Shown: one piece after another, positions 56,239 through 64,000 of the stretch
Position numbering within the stretch: the stretch's first letter is position 1
Layout of the letters: every line of letters starts with the position of its first letter
DNA from: Rhipicephalus microplus
Taxonomy: Eukaryota; Arthropoda; Arachnida; Ixodida; Ixodidae
Length of the DNA: 64,000 nucleotides
Direction of reading: 5' to 3'
NCBI RefSeq assembly: GCF_043290135.1
Contig: NC_134701.1
Span: 101,406,702 to 101,470,701 of the forward strand
The notes under the pieces: generated by a model
What the model was told of the DNA's origin: nothing
The model's input: the letters and a program-made list of their open reading frames with translations, nothing else
The model's database searches: none
Translations under genes and position numbers: made by a program

Positions 56239-57146
56239 TATCGCAAAATTTCCTTCTCAATTTGTGCATAGTTTTGTTGCGCCTCTGTGAGTTACCGGGA
56301 CGAAAAAGCGATGAGGCGGCCGTCTTGCATGAGAACTGTGCCGACTCCCAACTGGCTTGCGTCAACTGAGAGAATGAAAGGCTTTTTAGGGTTGAAGAAA
56401 GCTAAAACGGGTGCTTTCGTCAAGGATTGACGCAAGGTCTCAAAACTCTTTTGCTGCGCCGCAGTCCAAATACATGCAATGTGTTTACGCAACAGTGTTT
56501 GAAGCGGAGCGGTTACTTGTGACATGTTGGGAATGAATCGCTGCACGAAATTCATCGTACCAAGAAATACCTGCAGTTCTTTCTTGTTCTTCGGTTCCGG
56601 TATTCCAAGTATATCTTGTACCCTCTCCGGATCAAGACGTAGGCCTTCTGTAGTGAGTATGTGTCCCAGATACCGGACCTCCGGCTGCAGAAACGTACTC
56701 TTCTTGGGGTTAAGTCGGAGGTTGTGCTGTTGACACCGGGATAACACAAGTTTTAAGTTGCAGTCGTGCTCTTCTTTAGTTCTGCCCCATACTAATACGT
56801 CATCCATCACAACCGCAACACAGGACAACCCTTCCGAAACGCGGTGCATTGCTGCTTGGAATATTTCTGGGGCCGAAGCTATTCCGAACGGCATGCGAAG
56901 GAACCGATAGCGACCATGTGGAGTGCTCATGGTGCAAAGTTTGGAGCTCGACTCGCTAAGCCGAATTTGCCAAAACCCTGAAGCTGCATCAAGCGTAGAA
57001 AAGAATCTTGCTCCGGCAAGCCTAGGAGCGACATCCCCTAACGTTGGCATGGGATAGTTTTCACGGAGTGTGGCTGGATTGAGTGATGTTTGATCTAGGC
57101 AAATTCGAACTTTGTCTCATTTAACAACGGTAACCATATGGCTAGA
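56239..57146 (-). pseudogene. gypsy-3 reverse transcriptase and RNase H start
   Basis: VTVVK and KVRICLDQTSLNP (near 57070-57130) are interrupted by two TGA codons at about 57140 and 57118. Open from 57050: YPMPTLGDVAPRL context, FFSTLDAASGFWQIRLSESS, RMPFGIASAPEIFQAAMHRV, VAVVMDDVLVWGRTKEEHDC (catalytic DD with Val for the usual Tyr), RLNPKKSTFLQPEVRYLGHI, then RNase H PFILSVDASQLGVGTVLMQD. A TAA after AFSSR (about 56294) and a 1-nt deletion follow. Confidence 0.9.
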
Positions 57147-57611
57147 TCATTCTGTATGCTCAGTTACCTTTGTTATGACGCCCTGATTCTCCATTCGCTG
57201 AAGTTCCGCTCTAGTCTTGTCCTCCAGGGCCACGGGGACTCTTCGAGCTGGTACGACGACACCCACGGCGCTGGGCTTGAGTTTTATTTCGTACTCGTAG
57301 TACTTGAGCTCACCCAGTCCTGTGAAGACATCTGCGAAAGGTTGGGCTGGCTGGTAAAGTTGATCGACATCAATGTTCTGTACCCGGCGGATAAATTCAA
57401 GGCCTTCGGCTGCTGAACCACTCCGAGTCACTGGTACACTTTGCTCTACGATGTAGAATGTTTCGTGGATCACCCCCTCATTGGCTGAAAGCCGCAGGTG
57501 AACTTTTTTTGGGCGGTTGCCTTGTGGCTGAAAAATGCTGTTAGCGCAACCCGACAAGCCTGCTCTCGTAGATCCGGTAGCTTTGCAACGTCCCTCCTTG
57601 AAATGACGCAA
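57147..57611 (-). pseudogene. gypsy-3 protease-RT linker and RT N-terminus
   Basis: 154 open codons including VHLRLSANEGVIHETFYIVE (end of protease region), LKPSAVGVVVPARRVPVALE and DKTRAELQRMENQGVITKVT, the typical N-terminal approach to a gypsy RT, then TEHTE and TGA. In relatives the next codon is normally Trp (TEW motif), so the stop looks like a TGG to TGA change. Confidence 0.8.
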
Positions 57612-57735
57612 CGATTAGCTCCCGTGTCTAATTTGCAAGTCATTGGTTGACCTTCAATGTCCACCGTCGCGCTCCAGTGGTCTGTGTTGACCGTGCTCAC
57701 CGTTAATGTTTGCAAAAAAATTGCCGTCTTTTGCG
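57470..57735 (-). pseudogene. gypsy-3 aspartic protease
   Basis: VDIEGQPMTCKLDTGANRCV with the DTG active site (about 57630-57690), then ISRRDVAKLPDLREQACRVA. The open frame extends back to 58039 only because it is open through gag in another frame. A change of frame from gag is needed here, either natural recoding or damage. Confidence 0.85.
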
Positions 57736-58517
57736 CATAGTTCCCGTAGTTCTTTCTTCTTGCAAGGAACGGTTCGCGAAGACGTTGCCGATTTGCATGC
57801 TCGGGCAAAGTGGTTAAATCCTCCGCACTTATTGCATGTTCTACCGGTGGCGGGGCATCTTTCGCCGCGGTGTGTGCGATAGCCGCACCTGCCGCAGGCA
57901 TCCCCTTTTTTTGCGACTGCGTTAACTGCCGTGTCCTGCGCTGTCTCCGCGGCTTCACTGATTTCACGAAACTGCTGTTTTCCTTGCTCTTGCGTGCGAC
58001 AGATATCGATAGTCTTCTTGAATGAAAGGTTTTCCGCAATCAGTTTCTGCTGCAGGTTCTTGTCACGAATACCAAGAATAATACGACTGCGCGGCATCCG
58101 GTCTTCCATTACCCCAAATTCACAGTTTATGGCTAACATTCGTCGCTCCGTCAGCCACTCATTGAAAGGTTCACCTTCCCTTTGGTTTCTGGACCCAAAG
58201 AGAAATTCATGATAGGTAAAGTTCGTTTCTGGCTTGCAGAACTCTTCAAATTTGGCAATTAAGACGTCTACGTTATTTTTGTCCTCTTCGGCCTCAAACG
58301 TGAAGGTGCTGTATAACTTCCTTGCCTCTTCGCCAATAATCACTAGGAACGTGGCTGCTTGCACTTCTTTCGCTTGTTTTGTCAACTGGGTAGCATTGGA
58401 AAATAGCGTGAACTCACTCTTCCAAGTTTTCCATGCAAGCCAGGTGTTGCTCGATGTGTCCAGTGGCTTTGGCGGCGGCAAGATTGTTGACGGCGAAATC
58501 GCTGGCGCCGTGGCCAT
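57654..58517 (-). CDS. gypsy-3 Gag, apparently intact
   Basis: 287 codons from ATG at 58517, the first Met after the LTR and PBS. N-terminal capsid-like domain: NTWLAWKTWKSEFTLFSNAT, TFLVIIGEEARKLYSTFTFE, FEEFCKPETNFTYHEFLFGS, GEPFNEWLTERRMLAINCEF. Two nucleocapsid knuckles follow: CGRCGYRTHRGERC and CNKCGGFNHFARAC (both C-x2-C-x4-H-x4-C, about 57770-57900). It packages element RNA. The only long retroelement frame in the window that looks complete. Confidence 0.88.
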   Translation of the reverse strand: MATAPAISPSTILPPPKPLDTSSNTWLAWKTWKSEFTLFSNATQLTKQAKEVQAATFLVIIGEEARKLYSTFTFEAEEDKNNVDVLIAKFEEFCKPETNFTYHEFLFGSRNQREGEPFNEWLTERRMLAINCEFGVMEDRMPRSRIILGIRDKNLQQKLIAENLSFKKTIDICRTQEQGKQQFREISEAAETAQDTAVNAVAKKGDACGRCGYRTHRGERCPATGRTCNKCGGFNHFARACKSATSSRTVPCKKKELRELCAKDGNFFANINGEHGQHRPLERDGGH

Positions 58518-58541
58518 TTCAGCTAGGCACCGCTGCCACTA

Positions 58542-58682
58542 TGTAAGCGGGCCTGCAGTCGGGTGATGAACAACGTTTATTGTCGTTGAAACGAAGTAGA
58601 TATAGGCAAGAATGGTGACGTAACAGGTCACGTGATTTTAACGAAATGGTTGGTGACGTCGGAGTGACTCAGCCATGCTACA
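58542..58682 (-). repeat. gypsy-3 5' LTR
   Basis: 141 bp, TGTAGCATGGCTGAG...CTTACA on minus, followed on minus by TAGTGGCAGCGGTGCC (putative primer-binding region) and then gag. Confidence 0.95.
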
Positions 58683-58687
58683 AAGAT

Positions 58688-61600
58688 TTCGAAACATCGT
58701 GGGAGAGCAGCGATGCAAGCAATTACTCCCCGCTACGGCTTCAGCGATGTGGTTTGTGTGGTCGGATACTATCGCGAGACTGCGCTGTTGTAATTCGGAG
58801 CGCTGTCCGGTGTGAACTACGTCTACAACTTGCAAGAATCAGTGTGATTTTTCAACGAAGTGCCAAGCATTGTATGGCTTATTCTTACAGGTAAGTGCAT
58901 TGAAATTGCGATTGCGGAGCTCGACGATCTGTGCAGACTGCTCGTTATGCGACCGCTTTCAAGTGAATTTTATGCCTCAGGCAGTACTGAGGTAACATTC
59001 TCCCAAGTGACAGCTGTTGTGAGCAAAAGCATCACATTTGCGTAGATGGTAGTGACAGCTTTTGCACAGTATCTTATAGAAGCCTTTTAGCAAAGCGCTT
59101 ACATTTACAGTGTGTTCAAAAGCTCAGGTAAAGCCACAAAATGCTCGTATTGAATTCTTCAAAAAAAACACAGCATATCGAGGGAGTGCATGTTTATGAG
59201 CGTGGCGAAGTGTCGGTCCGTGTGTCTATCCATCCGCCCATCTAATGAACACTTCAAGTACTGTCATCTCGCATTTTTTGATCTTATATTCAGCATATAA
59301 AAGTACCGTCATCCAGAGAACATTCCAAGGACTACACGAGGGGTGACACTCGCACTTTCTTACGACCTGCGTTCCGTGCCTACTTCTCTCATTTCACTCT
59401 CGCTTAACCTTCGCTAAGCCTTGCTAAAACCAAGGAGGTTGAGCCCAGCGAGTTTAATGTGACCACACTTTCTGGTCAGATATACAGTGGTAAAAGTGCA
59501 TCTATCTGATAGTATTTTTTTACTAAGCGTCAAACTCAACTTAAGTTTCGTTGGAGATTAATTCTGCAATACTCGTCTCTTTAAAACATTTCATCGTATT
59601 CAACTATATTTTTATTTATGTTTAACCTGCTCAGGCTTCCTCCTCAATGGAAAAGGGTGCGTGCGTGCCGCTTCTCTAGTCCTGCCGTGGAGGTGGCTAC
59701 CTACTACTGCGACGACTACATACATCACGGATGCACAACCCACAGCATAAGGAGCTTCACCGCCAAACAATTTTGAGGCTGACGGTGAATCGTCAAATGA
59801 ATGTTTAAGACAACCTACACCCAAAAGCTCAATCAAAATCATAGATTATTGGTGTTAGCGGCAATGGAAAAATATCTTAGAGGCAATGCTTTAAGGATGC
59901 CGAATCACCATCGTCTACAGATCGTTCTTAAGCTATTGATTGGCGTCGTCTAAGCTGGATATGCCTTTGAACAACATGGTGGTAATTGACTTAGTGGTGG
60001 TTCTATGCTTATCATGCAGTGTGTGATCAGTTATAGAGCAAGCGTAGATCATTATCGTTTTTCAGCAGTAGAAGCCTTGTAACCGGTCAAGAGCTCTGCA
60101 CGTAAGTCAGATTTATTACCGTATTTAGTCCCTTTTGACGCGAGGGTTTTTTTCTTCGGATTTTTGCTACTGAAGTCGACCCTCAAGTATCGGGTACTGA
60201 AATTTATTTAATTGTGATAACAATTATATTGACACTCTCGTCTTAATTTTACCGCCGGCGTCGGCGTGGACGTTGGCGGCACCGTCACTTACCGTATTAC
60301 TTATCTTTATAAAAACATAAGGAAGAAAAATAATTAAGGAAATTTCTCAAGCTGGCGGAATAGAACGTGAGTGCGAAACGATAGCCACTGAGCCACGAAG
60401 GAGCACCTCCTTCCATGTCCAAGTGGAAAGCTATTTATATCTACCACTAACCGCTGGTGACGGGCATCTCGGGGGGGGGGGCGACGACTATCGAGTTTTC
60501 AGCTTCACCAGCAAGATGGCGCAATGTGCTCGCGTTGCCACACCATCACGACGCGACGGCGCGTGCTCTCAATCCCTCGCGACTTTACCCCGCGGAGAGG
60601 AGGGGGGTCGATGATCATTCACGTGCCCTTATCTCGTGGTTGGGAAGATCGTACATCATGGCTGGGCTTGGATTTGCACCGGAACCATTCTCTCGTAGGT
60701 AATGGGAGCACAATGGTCAATGCAATCGTTGCACAGTTTGCGTTTGCAAAAAGGAGGCACTTTTCACACACAGCGAACTAACTGAGACGATTATTCCCAA
60801 TCATCTGTACATGTGAGTACGTTTACTTAGTGATATGTGCGTGATAAACACTGAGCCCGTTTCAATCTACTTGCCGTTTTGCGCTTGACCTTCCAGTTTC
60901 TTGCTATCGTGTGGATTGCTTCGGCTTTGCGGCAAAGCTGGGACTATCTTTCTTCCTAGGCAAAATGAAATGTCACCCGTCATGGTACTATCACTGTCAT
61001 GTTACAATTGAATAAGTACGATGGGCGTTATACAGGGCGTGATTCTTACGCAACCGAAGTTTTCTTCGGCGTTTTCAAGGCAAGTTTTAAATTAAAGCTT
61101 TGTGATAATTTCCAGAGCACCAACCCATGTGCATGGGGGGCAATCGAAGCTGAAGGGAGTGAACTATGAATGCTATGTAATATTTTTTCATGTCATTAAA
61201 ACATTTTGTGGATGTGGCGTCTATGAATACATCAACAAAGGCGGTCTCGATGTTTCTTTGTTATTGTGTGACCATTGCGCTCGGCGTTATGGTTATTGTT
61301 AGTATTTGTTTGTACGAGTGAATGTTTCCAGCCGCAATCGACAGGGTAGTGCTTCATGTACGGGGAAACCCAGAGCAGGTTCTCCATGTGCCCTAAGGTG
61401 CAAATTGTGCACGTTGAAGATGCCGCCTAATACAAACGATGAACGATTGGAAGAACGGAGAGGTGGATGTGTGGAGAAAGAGATTGATGTAAAGACAGGT
61501 GGACAATATTACAGGCAGATAGACCGTGTAGTCATTCTTAATAGTGATGTTGTATACTTTAAATATGTACTGTGAGGCAATGTTAAGGAAAAAACACTCT

Positions 61601-61700
61601 TTCTTCATTCGCTGAGACTGAGCTGCAGAATTATTGCCAGCGTGGTGATGACCAGTATGTAGAAAATAAATCGGACGACTGACTAATGCTTACAGTAATA
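58688..61700. other. Non-coding, several GC-rich islands
   Basis: 60450-60700 is CpG-rich with an 11-12 base G run near 60470 and mixed short frames. 59380-59460 and 61320-61620 hold short open frames without recognisable domains. I suspect additional tick repeats but cannot define their boundaries. Confidence 0.35.
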
Positions 61701-63360
61701 TCCCCCCTGGCGTGTCAGCAGCCAGTCCGGCCGCCTCTTAGAGAGAAACGGGACGTCAAACGAGTTGCTTCATACACTCAACTTGAACAATCCCAGAACC
61801 ACGATAGTGGCCAGTCCAGAAAAATCTCGGAGGAAAGAAAGCGATAATTATCTGGGGATGTTTGCTGACTGATTATTTTTGGGCCAATAAACAATGACCG
61901 TAATTTTTCACACACTACTTAAGTAAAAATCAGCATCCAAAGCAGCACTTCATCCCCTGGACTGAAAGAAACATCGCGGTGAGAGCTGTGGCAGAGTTGT
62001 TTTCGATCTCAGTTCTGTATTAAGGTAAGCTCATTGCCGGCATTAGTCAAGTCTGGAAACGAAGTGCACGGGTAAGGTGTCCGAGACATCAGCGGGAATA
62101 TTCAGAAAAGAAACCTCGATGATGAATGTTGGTGAATGGCCGCACACGAGATAGAAAGGAGGGCAACCAGTAGTTTGTTAGGCAGCGAGGTTATGGCCAA
62201 ACGTCACAAAAGGCAAAATTGTTTGCCAGTTGTCAAGAGTGGTCCGATATACATCCATAACATGTCTGTTAGTGTCAGATGAATTCTCTTATTCAACCCA
62301 TTCGTTTTAGGGTGGTAGGCTGAATTCATCTTTTGTACTGTGCCACAACGTCTGAGTAGATCATCACAGGCAGTACACAGAAAACTCTTGCCGCGATCAC
62401 TCAATGAAGCGCGAGGTGCGCAATGACGCCATACAATGGCTTTAAGAATTCTGTGACATCTGAAGCAGACCCTGTACGTAGAGGGGCCATCTTTGCGTAA
62501 CCTGTCAGGGGAGTAACGGTTGTCGCGATCCCTCAATGATCTGTTGGCGTGATGGGGAGAGGTATGACTATCTCTATCCAAATGGTGGTGAAAAGCACCT
62601 CGTTAAACAGAATGGGCTGCATTTGGCTAGCTGGGCATAAAGTTGATCACTTGCACCGTGTACATACAAGACAAGATCTAACTTACTTGACCCCAATTGT
62701 AGAGAGGCCTGGCCATAAAAAAACGTTGCTTGATATGGCCGTGAGTTTTGTTGAATCCCAAGTGGCCTGCACATGGGTCGTCGGGAAAAGCGTAGGGTTC
62801 TTGTTTTCGTGGAGAACGAGGAAAAACTGAAGCTAGGTGGTGTCGATTCATATTGTAAATGCAGCAAAATACCACATTGACCGTGATCTTAAAATTGTCA
62901 TAGATGTCGTCACGCTTTTGGCTTTAGGAGGCGTTATCTGCCCCTTAGGAGTTCGATAATGCGCTTGCAGTGTCAATCATAAATCTGGCTAGACGAGAAC
63001 TGAGCCTAGTGATTCGAAACCAGCAGATCAGCCACCGGTAGTTGGGAATTATCCGAACTACATTCGTTATAGGGTGACGTAGCGTCGTGATCACGCGATG
63101 ACGATTAAATAAATGGTCTCGACGGTAATAGTGGGAGAGGCTAGTGAGAAAGAGCGTCAACATCTTGACGACTTTTGGCAGATTTGCCGACTATGTCGAA
63201 AATGTAATTTTGCAGGTGCAGTACCAAAAGACCTTGACGACCAGACATGTTTTTCAGTGAAGATTGTCAACATAGGGCTTGATGATCCGTAACGACTGTG
63301 AGGTGGCGTCGTAAAAGTATGGTCGATTTTTGTGTGTACCGTAAGACATTCCATTACACG
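61701..63360 (-). mobile_element. gypsy-4: decayed Ty3/gypsy-type pol fragment
   Basis: On the minus strand, RNase H remnants near 63150-63320 (TVVTDHQALC; then SRQDVDALSH), integrase finger remnants near 62700-62830 (CAGHLGFNKTHGHIKQRFF), core PRASLSDRGKSFL with second Asp (near 62380), CGTVQKMNSAYHPKTNG and LTLTDMLWMYIGP. A run of six C at 61702-61707 (purines on minus) may be the polypurine tract, which would place an LTR to its left; I could not define LTR ends. Confidence 0.7.
62204..62581 (-). pseudogene. gypsy-4 integrase core fragment
   Basis: An open stretch of 125 codons. Its second half reads APRASLSDRGKSFLCTACDD, LLRRCGTVQKMNSAYHPKTN and LTLTDMLWMYIGPLL, aligned with the DDE core of gypsy integrases. 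The first half is in a shifted frame. Inactive. Confidence 0.8.
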
Positions 63361-63403
63361 TGCTTGGTGTGGAAACTAGTAGATCGCCTTGGAATGATTG
63401 CGT

Positions 63404-63435
63404 ATTTATTTATTTATTTATTTATTTATTTCCAA
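63404..63435. repeat. (TTTA)n tail of CR1-type LINE
   Basis: TATTTATTTATTTATTTATT, the complement of the AAAT-type 3' tail of the LINE on the minus strand. Confidence 0.9.
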
Positions 63436-63658
63436 TACTGCTGCTCTCATCTGAGAGCGTAGCAGGAGGGCAATACAAAAAGTGCAATATATAAAACATA
63501 AAACATTTCAGGAACAATGAAATATCTAATAAATGTAAAAAAAGAGGTTACAATAAATATAAGGCAAGAACAAATAGCGTTTACCAAAATATATACAATG
63601 AATACATTTATCACACTATTGAGACAGGCCTGTAGTTATATCCTCTCTGTGTCGAGGA

Positions 63659-63901
63659 TTAGTTGCTTGTGCCTTCAATTTTATTAACAAATTCCGAGAA
63701 TGATTTGGTGTTTGTGATCGATGGATGTACTTGATTCCATTCCCTAATGGCAAGTGGAAAAAAAGAATGCTTGAAGGTTTCATTACTATATGAATATTCT
63801 GTTAGTATATTGGGATGCTGTTGGCGTGTAGGTCGGGTTTCGGAAAACGAAATGTACTTCGACACGTTTATCTTGAAACTGTTGTGAATTATCTGAAACA
63901 A
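63659..63901 (-). pseudogene. CR1-type LINE polymerase C-terminus, partial
   Basis: 80 codons in frame to a plausible natural stop. Residues upstream of 63901 also look like this protein, but in another frame or past a stop, so the copy is probably dead. No catalytic motif falls within the window. Confidence 0.75.
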
Positions 63902-64000
63902 GAATTTTAAGCGGGCTTCTTTCGCCCTTTCTAGCAGCGTTTTTAGATTGGATGCGTTTAAAAGGTAAGTTGGGGAGTCAGTGCGCCTGTACCTGTTGTG

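Larger units (their letters stand above)
54525..58682 (-). mobile_element. gypsy-3: recent Ty3/gypsy-type insertion
   Basis: Two 141-bp LTRs differing at only two positions, flanked by the perfect 5-bp target duplication AAGAT (54520-54524 and 58683-58687). On the minus strand: LTR, CAGCGG-containing PBS region, gag with two zinc knuckles, protease, RT, RNase H, integrase, a purine tract (AAGAAAAGGGAGA) and the second LTR. Despite the near-identical LTRs, pol contains several stops and frameshifts. Chromodomain or env genes were not seen. Confidence 0.95.
63404..64000 (-). mobile_element. CR1-type LINE 3' end, cut by the window edge
   Basis: On minus the coding end (63659-63901) reads KYISFSETRPTRQQHPNILT, then FKHSFFPLAIREWNQVHPSI, the conserved FFPxxIxxWN ending of CR1-like polymerases. 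The stop at 63659 is followed by the 3' untranslated region (CTCCTGCTACGCTCTCAGAT) and the AAAT tail at 63404-63435. The 5' part lies beyond the window. Confidence 0.85.

Overview
The window reads as nuclear DNA of a hard tick (Ixodidae, probably metastriate). The main reason is two tRNA-derived SINE copies of the type I recognise as Ruka from ixodid ticks. Supporting signs are several non-LTR retrotransposon families with tick-like 3' ends, long TATC and ATT microsatellites, and no operon structure, ribosome binding sites or dense coding. The genus is an inference. I recognise no intact single-copy host gene. Nearly every recognisable protein segment belongs to a retroelement, and almost all are broken.

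Layout, left to right. 0.9-1.0 kb: a 160-bp foldback element. 1.26-2.48 kb: an RTE-type LINE with an inverted 5' segment. 2.77-5.87 kb: a 5'-truncated LINE (endonuclease, reverse transcriptase, RNase H, zinc knuckle) that stays in one frame and carries only TAA/TAG lesions. 6.48-7.04 kb: the 3' end of a relative. 7.58-10.79 kb: two direct copies of a ~1.6-kb composite repeat made of a TATC array, ~150-bp GTCATG-rich subrepeats and a CpG-rich core; a third, inverted copy lies at 14.34-16.06 kb. Between them, 11.54-14.09 kb is a two-copy tandem duplication of ~1.26 kb holding LINE 3' ends. 16-23.3 kb is mostly unexplained, apart from a decayed minus-strand reading frame at 18.3-19.1 kb. 23.47-28.9 kb: a near-complete but broken I-clade-like LINE on the minus strand.

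29.14-34.15 kb: a Ty3/gypsy-type LTR retrotransposon (gypsy-1, LTRs about 92% identical) inside an ATT microsatellite. 34.3-39.3 kb: stacked LINE 3' ends, several with ATT/TAA tails, one interrupted by a Ruka SINE. 41.18-44.01 kb: a Penelope-like element with GIY-YIG endonuclease, an inverted partial copy and a perfect 14-bp target duplication. 44.84-49.36 kb: an old gypsy-type element (gypsy-2, LTRs about 82%) containing a second Ruka with its own target duplication. 51.95-53.19 kb: another LINE. 54.53-58.68 kb: a recent gypsy-type insertion on the minus strand (gypsy-3, LTRs 139/141 identical, 5-bp target duplication). 61.7-63.4 kb: a decayed gypsy pol (gypsy-4). 63.4-64.0 kb: the 3' end of a CR1-type LINE running off the window.

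The genes do not form a pathway; they are independent selfish elements. The best leads are the 7.6-16 kb composite repeat, the Penelope element with its hammerhead-like palindrome, the unidentified decayed frame at 18.3-19.1 kb, the hairpin beside an ATGA overlap in gypsy-1 gag, and the frame-preserving nonsense pattern of the 2.8-5.9 kb LINE. Family names were assigned by eye from motifs, with no database search.
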